This document shows, piece by piece, positions 1-15,535 of a stretch of DNA of 64,000 bases. A program made the position numbers and the translations under genes. Origin of the DNA: Aphanomyces cochlioides (Eukaryota; Oomycota; Saprolegniomycetes; Saprolegniales; Verrucalvaceae); NCBI GenBank assembly GCA_019828595.1, contig JAHQRK010000031.1, positions 124,001 to 188,000 of the forward strand, written 5' to 3'. A model generated the notes under the pieces. The model was not told where the DNA came from. It saw only the letters and a list, made by a program, of their open reading frames with translations, and did not search any database. Position 1 is the first letter of the stretch. The number at the start of each line of letters is the position of its first letter.

Positions 1-68
1 TACATATGCTAACAGTACAAGCAGGCGAGTGAGCGCATAAAACGTCAACAAGTGTCGTGTTCTGCTGC

Positions 69-81
69 AGCTAGCCTAGCT
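69..81. repeat. Short perfect palindrome in satellite unit (AGCTAG-C-CTAGCT)
   Basis: Arms 69-74 and 76-81 around a single C, repeated once per unit. A second small foldback (ATGAA..TTCAT inside TGGC..GCCA) lies near 143-176 of unit 1. Both are simple sequence observations without known function. Confidence 0.6.
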
Positions 82-196
82 TATATCCGTGCTAGACGTT
101 AAATTTATTCAGAGCATCTTTGTTTCTCGGTTAGACTTCATGCTGGCGACTAAATGAAAAGCTTCATATCTGCCAATATTTGTTTGTTGAGAAACC

Positions 197-401
197 GTGA
201 TAGAATCTCTATCACAGTTGCTCAGAATTTTGCACATTTCAGATCTGTATACTGAAATCAAGTCAAAAACTTGTTTTGAAAATGTTTTTCAGGCAACTGT
301 GATAGATTTCCTATCACACTCTAATACAAAAAGATCGTGTTTTTATCATAGATGCAGCAGATGTATAGAATGACTGCAACTGTGATATGATTCCTATCAC
401 A
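197..401. promoter_or_regulatory. Three operator-like palindromes in each satellite unit (unit 1 shown)
   Basis: Three inverted repeats share one layout. IR1 has arms 197-203 and 209-215; IR2 arms 298-305 and 311-318 (TGTGATAG-N5-CTATCACA); IR3 arms 381-388 and 394-401, with one mismatch in the innermost arm base. All have a 5-nt spacer and lie about 102 and 83 bp apart centre to centre. They recur in every unit; single copies are damaged in unit 3 (IR1, near 2040) and unit 4 (IR2, near 3048). The form is that of a site for a dimeric DNA-binding protein or of a short hairpin; no binding protein can be named from sequence. Confidence 0.75.
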
Positions 402-3400
402 CCGAATGACGCAATATGATTGGAAGTTAATATAATAGATTGACTTGACGAAAACACAACATGAACCCCATGAAGAGCACATACCAGCAGTACTATCATG
501 CCTAGTCCTCCTTCATGCTAATTGTAATCGAAAGTTTTCCTTTTCTGTCTCACGTTGTTCTGTGCCGTTTCTCACTCCGGCTATACAAGAGTACATGTAA
601 TATTGACACATCGAACTCATGCGCTGCAATCTAAGTGAATGAGTCATGTACCTTGTAGAGGGTGTTTATTGTGCGTGGGCTGATTCAATAGATTATTGCC
701 CTACTACCTACTGTTCAACTTGTAGAGGGGGATGCGAGATTTCTTTTAGACTTTGGCAACATCAAAAGTTTATAGGGTTATGAGGTAGTGGCGAAGGTGT
801 GGAGATCACATCCGTCATCATTATTTATGACTCCTACAGTTTTGTTTATGCCTTAATTGACTATTCGTATAGTTTTCAAGATATCCACAATGCTTTGTGT
901 TTTGTGCTCGACATTTACATATGCTAACAGTACAAGCAGGCGAGTGAGCGCATAAAACGTCAACAAGTGTCGTGTTCTGCTGCAGCTAGCCTAGCTTATA
1001 TCCGTGCTAGACGTTAAATTTATTCAGAGCATCTTTGTTTCTCGGTTAGACTTCATGCTGGCGACTAAATGAAAAGCTTCATATCTGCCAATATTTGTTT
1101 GTTGAGAAACCGTGATAGAATCTCTATCACAGTTGCTCAGAATTTTGCACATTTCAGATCTGTATACTGAAATCAAGTCAAAAACTTGTTTTGAAAATGT
1201 TTTTCAGGCAACTGTGATAGATTTCCTATCACACTCTAATACAAAAAGATCGTGTTTTTATCATAGATGCAGCAGATGTATAGAATGACTGCAACTGTGA
1301 TATGATTCCTATCACACCGAATGACGCAATATGATTGGAAGTTAATATAATAGATTGACTTGACGAAAACACAACATGAACCCCATGAAGAGCACATACC
1401 AGCAGTACTATCATGCCTAGTCCTCCTTCATGCTAATTGTAATCGAAAGTTTTCCTTTTCTGTCTCACGTTGTTCTGTGCCGTTTCTCACTCCGGCTATA
1501 CAAGAGTACATGTAATATTGACACATCGAACTCATGCGCTGCAATCTAAGTGAATGAGTCATGTACCTTGTAGAGGGTGTTTATTGTGCGTGGGCTGATT
1601 CAATAGATTATTGCCCTACTACCTACTGTTCAACTTGTAGAGGGGGATGCGAGATTTCTTTTAGACTTTGGCAACATCAAAAGTTTATAGGGTTATGAGG
1701 TAGTGGCGAAGGTGTGGAGATCACATCCGTCATCATTATTTATGACTCCTACAGTTTTGTTTATGCCTTAATTGACTATTCGTATAGTTTTCAAGATATC
1801 CACAATGCTTTGTGTTTTGTGCTCGACATTTACATATGCTAACAGTACAAGCAGGCGAGTGAGCGCATAAAACGTCAACAAGTGTCGTGTTCTGCTGCAG
1901 CTAGCCTAGCTTATATCCGTGCTAGACGTTAAATTTATTCAGAGCATCTTTGTTTCTCGGTTAGACTTCATGCTGGCGACTAAATGAAAAGCTTCATATC
2001 TGCCAATATTTGTTTGTTGAGAAACCGTGATAGAATCGCTATATCCAGTTGCTCAGAATTTTGCACATTTCAGATCTGTATACTGAAATCAAGTCAAAAA
2101 CTTGTTTTGAAAATGTTTTTCAGGCAACTGTGATAGATTTCCTATCACACTCTAATACAAAAAGATCGTGTTTTTATCATAGATGCAGCAGATGTATATA
2201 ATGACTGCAACTGTGATATGATTCCTATCACACCGAATGACGCAATATGATTGGAAGTTAATATAATAGATTGACTTGACGAAAACACAACATGAACCCC
2301 ATGAAGAGCACATACCAGCAGTACTATCATGCCTAGTCCTCCTTCATGCTAATTGTAATCGAAAGTTTTCCTTTTCTGTCTCACGTTGTTCTGTGCCGTT
2401 TCTCACTCCGGCTATACAAGAGTACATGTAATATTGACACATCGAACTCATGCGCTGCAATCTAAGTGAATGAGTCATGTACCTTGTAGAGGGTGTTTAT
2501 TGTGCGTGGGCTGATTCAATAGATTATTGCCCTACTACCTACTGTTCAACTTGTAGAGGGGGATGCGAGATTTCTTTTAGACTTTGGCAACATCAAAAGT
2601 TTATAGGGTTATGAGGTAGTGGCGAAGGTGTGGAGATCACATCCGTCATCATTATTTATGACTCCTACAGTTTTGTTTATGCCTTAATTGACTATTCGTA
2701 TAGTTTTCAAGATATCCACAATGCTTTGTGTTTTGTGCTCGACATTTACATATGCTAACAGTACAAGCAGGCGAGTGAGCGCATAAAACGTCAACAAGTG
2801 TCGTGTTCTGCTGCAGCTAGCCTAGCTTATATCCGTGCTAGACGTTAAATTTATTCAGAGCATCTTTGTTTCTCGGTTAGACTTCATGCTGGCGACTAAA
2901 TGAAAAGCTTCATATCTGCCAATATTTGTTTGTTGAGAAACCGTGATAGAATCTCTATCACAGTTGCTCAGAATTTTGCACATTTCAGATCTGTATACTG
3001 AAATCAAGTCAAAAACTTGTTTTGAAAATGTTTTTCAGGCAACTGTATAGATTTCCTATCACACTCTAATACAAAAAGATCGTGTTTTTATCATAGATGC
3101 AGCAGATGTATAGAATGACTGCAACTGTGATATGATTCCTATCACACCGAATGACGCAATATGATTGGAAGTTAATATAATAGATTGACTTGACGAAAAC
3201 ACAACATGAACCCCATGAAGAGCACATACCAGCAGTACTATCATGCCTAGTCCTCCTTCATGCTAATTGTAATCGAAAGTTTTCCTTTTCTGTCTCACGT
3301 TGTTCTGTGCCGTTTCTCACTCCGGCTATACAAGAGTACATGTAATATTGACACATCGAACTCATGCGCTGCAATCTAAGTGAATGAGTCATGTACCTTG

Positions 3401-6400
3401 TAGAGGGTGTTTATTGTGCGTGGGCTGATTCAATAGATTATTGCCCTACTACCTACTGTTCAACTTGTAGAGGGGGATGCGAGATTTCTTTTAGACTTTG
3501 GCAACATCAAAAGTTTATAGGGTTATGAGGTAGTGGCGAAGGTGTGGAGATCACATCCGTCATCATTATTTATGACTCCTACAGTTTTGTTTATGCCTTA
3601 ATTGACTATTCGTATAGTTTTCAAGATATCCACAATGCTTTGTGTTTTGTGCTCGACATTTACATATGCTAACAGTACAAGCAGGCGAGTGAGCGCATAA
3701 AACGTCAACAAGTGTCGTGTTCTGCTGCAGCTAGCCTAGCTTATATCCGTGCTAGACGTTAAATTTATTCAGAGCATCTTTGTTTCTCGGTTAGACTTCA
3801 TGCTGGCGACTAAATGAAAAGCTTCATATCTGCCAATATTTGTTTGTTGAGAAACCGTGATAGAATCTCTATCACAGTTGCTCAGAATTTTGCACATTTC
3901 AGATCTGTATACTGAAATCAAGTCAAAAACTTGTTTTGAAAATGTTTTTCAGGCAACTGTGATAGATTTCCTATCACACTCTAATACAAAAAGATCGTGT
4001 TTTTATCATAGATGCAGCAGATGTATAGAATGACTGCAACTGTGATATGATTCCTATCACACCGAATGACGCAATATGATTGGAAGTTAATATAATAGAT
4101 TGACTTGACGAAAACACAACATGAACCCCATGAAGAGCACATACCAGCAGTACTATCATGCCTAGTCCTCCTTCATGCTAATTGTAATCGAAAGTTTTCC
4201 TTTTCTGTCTCACGTTGTTCTGTGCCGTTTCTCACTCCGGCTATACAAGAGTACATGTAATATTGACACATCGAACTCATGCGCTGCAATCTAAGTGAAT
4301 GAGTCATGTACCTTGTAGAGGGTGTTTATTGTGCGTGGGCTGATTCAATAGATTATTGCCCTACTACCTACTGTTCAACTTGTAGAGGGGGATGCGAGAT
4401 TTCTTTTAGACTTTGGCAACATCAAAAGTTTATAGGGTTATGAGGTAGTGGCGAAGGTGTGGAGATCACATCCGTCATCATTATTTATGACTCCTACAGT
4501 TTTGTTTATGCCTTAATTGACTATTCGTATAGTTTTCAAGATATCCACAATGCTTTGTGTTTTGTGCTCGACATTTACATATGCTAACAGTACAAGCAGG
4601 CGAGTGAGCGCATAAAACGTCAACAAGTGTCGTGTTCTGCTGCAGCTAGCCTAGCTTATATCCGTGCTAGACGTTAAATTTATTCAGAGCATCTTTGTTT
4701 CTCGGTTAGACTTCATGCTGGCGACTAAATGAAAAGCTTCATATCTGCCAATATTTGTTTGTTGAGAAACCGTGATAGAATCTCTATCACAGTTGCTCAG
4801 AATTTTGCACATTTCAGATCTGTATACTGAAATCAAGTCAAAAACTTGTTTTGAAAATGTTTTTCAGGCAACTGTGATAGATTTCCTATCACACTCTAAT
4901 ACAAAAAGATCGTGTTTTTATCATAGATGCAGCAGATGTATAGAATGACTGCAACTGTGATATGATTCCTATCACACCGAATGACGCAATATGATTGGAA
5001 GTTAATATAATAGATTGACTTGACGAAAACACAACATGAACCCCATGAAGAGCACATACCAGCAGTACTATCATGCCTAGTCCTCCTTCATGCTAATTGT
5101 AATCGAAAGTTTTCCTTTTCTGTCTCACGTTGTTCTGTGCCGTTTCTCACTCCGGCTATACAAGAGTACATGTAATATTGACACATCGAACTCATGCGCT
5201 GCAATCTAAGTGAATGAGTCATGTACCTTGTAGAGGGTGTTTATTGTGCGTGGGCTGATTCAATAGATTATTGCCCTACTACCTACTGTTCAACTTGTAG
5301 AGGGGGATGCGAGATTTCTTTTAGACTTTGGCAACATCAAAAGTTTATAGGGTTATGAGGTAGTGGCGAAGGTGTGGAGATCACATCCGTCATCATTATT
5401 TATGACTCCTACAGTTTTGTTTATGCCTTAATTGACTATTCGTATAGTTTTCAAGATATCCACAATGCTTTGTGTTTTGTGCTCGACATTTACATATGCT
5501 AACAGTACAAGCAGGCGAGTGAGCGCATAAAACGTCAACAAGTGTCGTGTTCTGCTGCAGCTAGCCTAGCTTATATCCGTGCTAGACGTTAAATTTATTC
5601 AGAGCATCTTTGTTTCTCGGTTAGACTTCATGCTGGCGACTAAATGAAAAGCTTCATATCTGCCAATATTTGTTTGTTGAGAAACCGTGATAGAATCGCT
5701 ATCACAGTTGCTCAGAATTTTGCACATTTCAGATCTGTATACTGAAATCAAGTCAAAAACTTGTTTTGAAAATGTTTTTCAGGCAACTGTGATAGATTTC
5801 CTATCACACTCTAATACAAAAAGATCGTGTTTTTATCATAGATGCAGCAGATGTATAGAATGACTGCAACTGTGATATGATTCCTATCACACCGAATGAC
5901 GCAATATGATTGGAAGTTAATATAATAGATTGACTTGACGAAAACACAACATGAACCCCATGAAGAGCACATACCAGCAGTACTATCATGCCTAGTCCTC
6001 CTTCATGCTAATTGTAATCGAAAGTTTTCCTTTTCTGTCTCACGTTGTTCTGTGCCGTTTCTCACTCCGGCTATACAAGAGTACATGTAATATTGACACA
6101 TCGAACTCATGCGCTGCAATCTAAGTGAATGAGTCATGTACCTTGTAGAGGGTGTTTATTGTGCGTGGGCTGATTCAATAGATTATTGCCCTACTACCTA
6201 CTGTTCAACTTGTAGAGGGGGATGCGAGATTTCTTTTAGACTTTGGCAACATCAAAAGTTTATAGGGTTATGAGGTAGTGGCGAAGGTGTGGAGATCACA
6301 TCCGTCATCATTATTTATGACTCCTACAGTTTTGTTTATGCCTTAATTGACTATTCGTATAGTTTTCAAGATATCCACAATGCTTTGTGTTTTGTGCTCG

Positions 6401-9400
6401 ACATTTACATATGCTAACAGTACAAGCAGGCGAGTGAGCGCATAAAACGTCAACAAGTGTCGTGTTCTGCTGCAGCTAGCCTAGCTTATATCCGTGCTAG
6501 ACGTTAAATTTATTCAGAGCATCTTTGTTTCTCGGTTAGACTTCATGCTGGCGACTAAATGAAAAGCTTCATATCTGCCAATATTTGTTTGTTGAGAAAC
6601 CGTGATAGAATCTCTATCACAGTTGCTCAGAATTTTGCACATTTCAGATCTGTATACTGAAATCAAGTCAAAAACTTGTTTTGAAAATGTTTTTCAGGCA
6701 ACTGTGATAGATTTCCTATCACACTCTAATACAAAAAGATCGTGTTTTTATCATAGATGCAGCAGATGTATAGAATGACTGCAACTGTGATATGATTCCT
6801 ATCACACCGAATGACGCAATATGATTGGAAGTTAATATAATAGATTGACTTGACGAAAACACAACATGAACCCCATGAAGAGCACATACCAGCAGTACTA
6901 TCATGCCTAGTCCTCCTTCATGCTAATTGTAATCGAAAGTTTTCCTTTTCTGTCTCACGTTGTTCTGTGCCGTTTCTCACTCCGGCTATACAAGAGTACA
7001 TGTAATATTGACACATCGAACTCATGCGCTGCAATCTAAGTGAAAGAGTCATGTACCTTGTAGAGGGTGTTTATTGTGCGTGGGCTGATTCAATAGATTA
7101 TTGCCCTACTACCTACTGTTCAACTTGTAGAGGGGGATGCGAGATTTCTTTTAGACTTTGGCAACATCAAAAGTTTATAGGGTTATGAGGTAGTGGCGAA
7201 GGTGTGGAGATCACATCCGTCATCATTATTTATGACTCCTACAGTTTTGTTTATGCCTTAATTGACTATTCGTATAGTTTTCAAGATATCCACAATGCTT
7301 TGTGTTTTGTGCTCGACATTTACATATGCTAACAGTACAAGCAGGCGAGTGAGCGCATAAAACGTCAACAAGTGTCGTGTTCTGCTGCAGCTAGCCTAGC
7401 TTATATCCGTGCTAGACGTTAAATTTATTCAGAGCATCTTTGTTTCTCGGTTAGACTTCATGCTGGCGACTAAATGAAAAGCTTCATATCTGCCAATATT
7501 TGTTTGTTGAGAAACCGTGATAGAATCGCTATCACAGTTGCTCAGAATTTTGCACATTTCAGATCTGTATACTGAAATCAAGTCAAAAACTTGTTTTGAA
7601 AATGTTTTTCAGGCAACTGTGATAGATTTCCTATCACACTCTAATACAAAAAGATCGTGTTTTTATCATAGATGCAGCAGATGTATATAATGACTGCAAC
7701 TGTGATATGATTCCTATCACACCGAATGACGCAATATGATTGGAAGTTAATATAATAGATTGACTTGACGAAAACACAACATGAACCCCATGAAGAGCAC
7801 ATACCAGCAGTACTATCATGCCTAGTCCTCCTTCATGCTAATTGTAATCGAAAGTTTTCCTTTTCTGTCTCACGTTGTTCTGTGCCGTTTCTCACTCCGG
7901 CTATACAAGAGTACATGTAATATTGACACATCGAACTCATGCGCTGCAATCTAAGTGAATGAGTCATGTACCTTGTAGAGGGTGTTTATTGTGCGTGGGC
8001 TGATTCAATAGATTATTGCCCTACTACCTACTGTTCAACTTGTAGGGGGGATGCGAGAGATTTCTTTTAGACTTTGGCAACATCAAAAGTTTATAGGGTT
8101 ATGAGGTAGTGGCGAAGGTGTGGAGATCACATCCGTCATCATTATTTATGACTCCTACAGTTTTGTTTATGCCTTAATTGACTATTCGTATAGTTTTCAA
8201 GATATCCACAATGCTTTGTGTTTTGTGCTCGACATTTACATATGCTAACAGTACAAGCAGGCGAGTGAGCGCATAAAACGTCAACAAGTGTCGTGTTCTG
8301 CTGCAGCTAGCCTAGCTTATATCCGTGCTAGACGTTAAATTTATTCAGAGCATCTTTGTTTCTCGGTTAGACTTCATGCTGGCGACTAAATGAAAAGCTT
8401 CATATCTGCCAATATTTGTTTGTTGAGAAACCGTGATAGAATCGCTATCACAGTTGCTCAGAATTTTGCACATTTCAGATCTGTATACTGAAATCAAGTC
8501 AAAAACTTGTTTTGAAAATGTTTTTCAGGCAACTGTGATAGATTTCCTATCACACTCTAATACAAAAAGATCGTGTTTTTATCATAGATGCAGCAGATGT
8601 ATAGAATGACTGCAACTGTGATATGATTCCTATCACACCGAATGACGCAATATGATTGGAAGTTAATATAATAGATTGACTTGACGAAAACACAACATGA
8701 ACCCCATGAAGAGCACATGTACTATCATGCCTAGTCCTCCTTCATGCTAATTGTAATCGAAAGTTTTCCTTTTCTGTCTCACGTTGTTCTGTGCCGTTTC
8801 TCACTCCGGCTATACAAGAGTACATGTAATATTGACACATCGAACTCATGCGCTGCAATCTAAGTGAATGAGTCATGTACCTTGTAGAGGGTGTTTATTG
8901 TGCGTGGGCTGATTCAATAGATTATTGCCCTACTACCTACTGTTCAACTTGTAGAGGGGGATGCGAGATTTCTTTTAGACTTTGGCAACATCAAAAGTTT
9001 ATAGGGTTATGAGGTAGTGGCGAAGGTGTGGAGATCACATCCGTCATCATTATTTATGACTCCTACAGTTTTGTTTATGCCTTAATTGACTATTCGTATA
9101 GTTTTCAAGATATCCACAATGCTTTGTGTTTTGTGCTCGACATTTACATATGCTAACAGTACAAGCAGGCGAGTGAGCGCATAAAACGTCAACAAGTGTC
9201 GTGTTCTGCTGCAGCTAGCCTAGCTTATATCCGTGCTAGACGTTAAATTTATTCAGAGCATCTTTGTTTCTCGGTTAGACTTCATGCTGGCGACTAAATG
9301 AAAAGCTTCATATCTGCCAATATTTGTTTGTTGAGAAACCGTGATAGAATCGCTATCACAGTTGCTCAGAATTTTGCACATTTCAGATCTGTATACTGAA

Positions 9401-12400
9401 ATCAAGTCAAAAACTTGTTTTGAAAATGTTTTTCAGGCAACTGTGATAGATTTCCTATCACACTCTAATACAAAAAGATCGTGTTTTTATCATAGATGCA
9501 GCAGATGTATAGAATGACTGCAACTGTGATATGATTCCTATCACACCGAATGACGCAATATGATTGGAAGTTAATATAATAGATTGACTTGACGAAAACA
9601 CAACATGAACCCCATGAAGAGCACATACCAGCAGTACTATCATGCCTAGTCCTCCTTCATGCTAATTGTAATCGAAAGTTTTCCTTTTCTGTCTCACGTT
9701 GTTCTGTGCCGTTTCTCACTCCGGCTATACAAGAGTACATGTAATATTGACACATCGAACTCATGCGCTGCAATCTAAGTGAATGAGTCATGTACCTTGT
9801 AGAGGGTGTTTATTGTGCGTGGGCTGATTCAATAGATTATTGCCCTACTACCTACTGTTCAACTTGTAGAGGGGGATGCGAGATTTCTTTTAGACTTTGG
9901 CAACATCAAAAGTTTATAGGGTTATGAGGTAGTGGCGAAGGTGTGGAGATCACATCCGTCATCATTATTTATGACTCCTACAGTTTTGTTTATGCCTTAA
10001 TTGACTATTCGTATAGTTTTCAAGATATCCACAATGCTTTGTGTTTTGTGCTCGACATTTACATATGCTAACAGTACAAGCAGGCGAGTGAGCGCATAAA
10101 ACGTCAACAAGTGTCGTGTTCTGCTGCAGCTAGCCTAGCTTATATCCGTGCTAGACGTTAAATTTATTCAGAGCATCTTTGTTTCTCGGTTAGACTTCAT
10201 GCTGGCGACTAAATGAAAAGCTTCATATCTGCCAATATTTGTTTGTTGAGAAACCGTGATAGAATCGCTATCACAGTTGCTCAGAATTTTGCACATTTCA
10301 GATCTGTATACTGAAATCAAGTCAAAAACTTGTTTTGAAAATGTTTTTCAGGCAACTGTGATAGATTTCCTATCACACTCTAATACAAAAAGATCGTGTT
10401 TTTATCATAGATGCAGCAGATGTATAGAATGACTGCAACTGTGATATGATTCCTATCACACCGAATGACGCAATATGATTGGAAGTTAATATAATAGATT
10501 GACTTGACGAAAACACAACATGAACCCCATGAAGAGCACATACCAGCAGTACTATCATGCCTAGTCCTCCTTCATGCTAATTGTAATCGAAAGTTTTCCT
10601 TTTCTGTCTCACGTTGTTCTGTGCCGTTTCTCACTCCGGCTATACAAGAGTACATGTAATATTGACACATCGAACTCATGCGCTGCAATCTAAGTGAATG
10701 AGTCATGTACCTTGTAGAGGGTGTTTATTGTGCGTGGGCTGATTCAATAGATTATTGCCCTACTACCTACTGTTCAACTTGTAGAGGGGGATGCGAGATT
10801 TCTTTTAGACTTTGGCAACATCAAAAGTTTATAGGGTTATGAGGTAGTGGCGAAGGTGTGGAGATCACATCCGTCATCATTATTTATGACTCCTACAGTT
10901 TTGTTTATGCCTTAATTGACTATTCGTATAGTTTTCAAGATATCCACAATGCTTTGTGTTTTGTGCTCGACATTTACATATGCTAACAGTACAAGCAGGC
11001 GAGTGAGCGCATAAAACGTCAACAAGTGTCGTGTTCTGCTGCAGCTAGCCTAGCTTATATCCGTGCTAGACGTTAAATTTATTCAGAGCATCTTTGTTTC
11101 TCGGTTAGACTTCATGCTGGCGACTAAATGAAAAGCTTCATATCTGCCAATATTTGTTTGTTGAGAAACCGTGATAGAATCGCTATCACAGTTGCTCAGA
11201 ATTTTGCACATTTCAGATCTGTATACTGAAATCAAGTCAAAAACTTGTTTTGAAAATGTTTTTCAGGCAACTGTGATAGATTTCCTATCACACTCTAATA
11301 CAAAAAGATCGTGTTTTTATCATAGATGCAGCAGATGTATAGAATGACTGCAACTGTGATATGATTCCTATCACACCGAATGACGCAATATGATTGGAAG
11401 TTAATATAATAGATTGACTTGACGAAAACACAACATGAACCCCATGAAGAGCACATACCAGCAGTACTATCATGCCTAGTCCTCCTTCATGCTAATTGTA
11501 ATCGAAAGTTTTCCTTTTCTGTCTCACGTTGTTCTGTGCCGTTTCTCACTCCGGCTATACAAGAGTACATGTAATATTGACACATCGAACTCATGCGCTG
11601 CAATCTAAGTGAATGAGTCATGTACCTTGTAGAGGGTGTTTATTGTGCGTGGGCTGATTCAATAGATTATTGCCCTACTACCTACTGTTCAACTTGTAGA
11701 GGGGGATGCGAGATTTCTTTTAGACTTTGGCAACATCAAAAGTTTATAGGGTTATGAGGTAGTGGCGAAGGTGTGGAGATCACATCCGTCATCATTATTT
11801 ATGACTCCTACAGTTTTGTTTATGCCTTAATTGACTATTCGTATAGTTTTCAAGATATCCACAATGCTTTGTGTTTTGTGCTCGACATTTACATATGCTA
11901 ACAGTACAAGCAGGCGAGTGAGCGCATAAAACGTCAACAAGTGTCGTGTTCTGCTGCAGCTAGCCTAGCTTATATCCGTGCTAGACGTTAAATTTATTCA
12001 GAGCATCTTTGTTTCTCGGTTAGACTTCATGCTGGCGACTAAATGAAAAGCTTCATATCTGCCAATATTTGTTTGTTGAGAAACCGTGATAGAATCGCTA
12101 TCACAGTTGCTCAGAATTTTGCACATTTCAGATCTGTATACTGAAATCAAGTCAAAAACTTGTTTTGAAAATGTTTTTCAGGCAACTGTGATAGATTTCC
12201 TATCACACTCTAATACAAAAAGATCGTGTTTTTATCATAGATGCAGCAGATGTATAGAATGACTGCAACTGTGATATGATTCCTATCACACCGAATGACG
12301 CAATATGATTGGAAGTTAATATAATAGATTGACTTGACGAAAACACAACATGAACCCCATGAAGAGCACATGTACTATCATGCCTAGTCCTCCTTCATGC

Positions 12401-15400
12401 TAATTGTAATCGAAAGTTTTCCTTTTCTGTCTCACGTTGTTCTGTGCCGTTTCTCACTCCGGCTATACAAGAGTACATGTAATATTGACACATCGAACTC
12501 ATGCGCTGCAATCTAAGTGAATGAGTCATGTACCTTGTAGAGGGTGTTTATTGTGCGTGGGCTGATTCAATAGATTATTGCCCTACTACCTACTGTTCAA
12601 CTTGTAGAGGGGGATGCGAGATTTCTTTTAGACTTTGGCAACATCAAAAGTTTATAGGGTTATGAGGTAGTGGCGAAGGTGTGGAGATCACATCCGTCAT
12701 CATTATTTATGACTCCTACAGTTTTGTTTATGCCTTAATTGACTATTCGTATAGTTTTCAAGATATCCACAATGCTTTGTGTTTTGTGCTCGACATTTAC
12801 ATATGCTAACAGTACAAGCAGGCGAGTGAGCGCATAAAACGTCAACAAGTGTCGTGTTCTGCTGCAGCTAGCCTAGCTTATATCCGTGCTAGACGTTAAA
12901 TTTATTCAGAGCATCTTTGTTTCTCGGTTAGACTTCATGCTGGCGACTAAATGAAAAGCTTCATATCTGCCAATATTTGTTTGTTGAGAAACCGTGATAG
13001 AATCGCTATCACAGTTGCTCAGAATTTTGCACATTTCAGATCTGTATACTGAAATCAAGTCAAAAACTTGTTTTGAAAATGTTTTTCAGGCAACTGTGAT
13101 AGATTTCCTATCACACTCTAATACAAAAAGATCGTGTTTTTATCATAGATGCAGCAGATGTATAGAATGACTGCAACTGTGATATGATTCCTATCACACC
13201 GAATGACGCAATATGATTGGAAGTTAATATAATAGATTGACTTGACGAAAACACAACATGAACCCCATGAAGAGCACATACCAGCAGTACTATCATGCCT
13301 AGTCCTCCTTCATGCTAATTGTAATCGAAAGTTTTCCTTTTCTGTCTCACGTTGTTCTGTGCCGTTTCTCACTCCGGCTATACAAGAGTACATGTAATAT
13401 TGACACATCGAACTCATGCGCTGCAATCTAAGTGAATGAGTCATGTACCTTGTAGAGGGTGTTTATTGTGCGTGGGCTGATTCAATAGATTATTGCCCTA
13501 CTACCTACTGTTCAACTTGTAGAGGGGGATGCGAGATTTCTTTTAGACTTTGGCAACATCAAAAGTTTATAGGGTTATGAGGTAGTGGCGAAGGTGTGGA
13601 GATCACATCCGTCATCATTATTTATGACTCCTACAGTTTTGTTTATGCCTTAATTGACTATTCGTATAGTTTTCAAGATATCCACAATGCTTTGTGTTTT
13701 GTGCTCGACATTTACATATGCTAACAGTACAAGCAGGCGAGTGAGCGCATAAAACGTCAACAAGTGTCGTGTTCTGCTGCAGCTAGCCTAGCTTATATCC
13801 GTGCTAGACGTTAAATTTATTCAGAGCATCTTTGTTTCTCGGTTAGACTTCATGCTGGCGACTAAATGAAAAGCTTCATATCTGCCAATATTTGTTTGTT
13901 GAGAAACCGTGATAGAATCGCTATCACAGTTGCTCAGAATTTTGCACATTTCAGATCTGTATACTGAAATCAAGTCAAAAACTTGTTTTGAAAATGTTTT
14001 TCAGGCAACTGTGATAGATTTCCTATCACACTCTAATACAAAAAGATCGTGTTTTTATCATAGATGCAGCAGATGTATAGAATGACTGCAACTGTGATAT
14101 GATTCCTATCACACCGAATGACGCAATATGATTGGAAGTTAATATAATAGATTGACTTGACGAAAACACAACATGAACCCCATGAAGAGCACATGTACTA
14201 TCATGCCTAGTCCTCCTTCATGCTAATTGTAATCGAAAGTTTTCCTTTTCTGTCTCACGTTGTTCTGTGCCGTTTCTCACTCCGGCTATACAAGAGTACA
14301 TGTAATATTGACACATCGAACTCATGCGCTGCAATCTAAGTGAATGAGTCATGTACCTTGTAGAGGGTGTTTATTGTGCGTGGGCTGATTCAATAGATTA
14401 TTGCCCTACTACCTACTGTTCAACTTGTAGAGGGGGATGCGAGATTTCTTTTAGACTTTGGCAACATCAAAAGTTTATAGGGTTATGAGGTAGTGGCGAA
14501 GGTGTGGAGATCACATCCGTCATCATTATTTATGACTCCTACAGTTTTGTTTATGCCTTAATTGACTATTCGTATAGTTTTCAAGATATCCACAATGCTT
14601 TGTGTTTTGTGCTCGACATTTACATATGCTAACAGTACAAGCAGGCGAGTGAGCGCATAAAACGTCAACAAGTGTCGTGTTCTGCTGCAGCTAGCCTAGC
14701 TTATATCCGTGCTAGACGTTAAATTTATTCAGAGCATCTTTGTTTCTCGGTTAGACTTCATGCTGGCGACTAAATGAAAAGCTTCATATCTGCCAATATT
14801 TGTTTGTTGAGAAACCGTGATAGAATCGCTATCACAGTTGCTCAGAATTTTGCACATTTCAGATCTGTATACTGAAATCAAGTCAAAAACTTGTTTTGAA
14901 AATGTTTTTCAGGCAACTGTGATAGATTTCCTATCACACTCTAATACAAAAAGATCGTGTTTTTATCATAGATGCAGCAGATGTATAGAATGACTGCAAC
15001 TGTGATATGATTCCTATCACACCGAATGACGCAATATGATTGGAAATTAATATAATAGATTGACTTGACGAAAACACAACATGAACCCCATGAAGAGCAC
15101 ATACCAGCAGTACTATCATGCCTAGTCCTCCTTCATGCTAATTGTAATCGAAAGTTTTCCTTTTCTGTCTCACGTTGTTCTGTGCCGTTTCTCACTCCGG
15201 CTATACAAGAGTACTTGTAATATTGACACATCGAACTCATGCGCTGCAATCTAAGTGAATGAGTCATGTACCTTGTAGAGGGTGTTTATTGTGCGTGGGC
15301 TGATTCAATAGATTATTGCCCTACTACCTACTGTTCAACTTGTAGAGGGGGATGCGAGATTTCTTTTAGACTTTGGCAACATCAAAAGTTTATAGGGTTA

Positions 15401-15535
15401 TGAGGTAGTGGCGAAGGTGTGGAGATCACATCCGTCATCATTATTTATGACTCCTACAGTTTTGTTTATGCCTTAATTGACTATTCGTATAGTTTTCAAG
15501 ATATCCACAATGCTTTGTGTTTTGTGCTCGACATT

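Noticed and set aside
197..318. Similarity of the satellite palindromes to bacterial tet operators
   Set aside because: Both contain CTATCA and TGATAG half-sites, but their order and spacing differ; the setting is eukaryotic satellite DNA with no such regulator.
314..499. 61-codon minus-strand ORF repeated in the satellite
   Set aside because: It is carried along by the repeat, is destroyed by the 7-bp deletion in about half the units, and shows no coding-type variation or start context.
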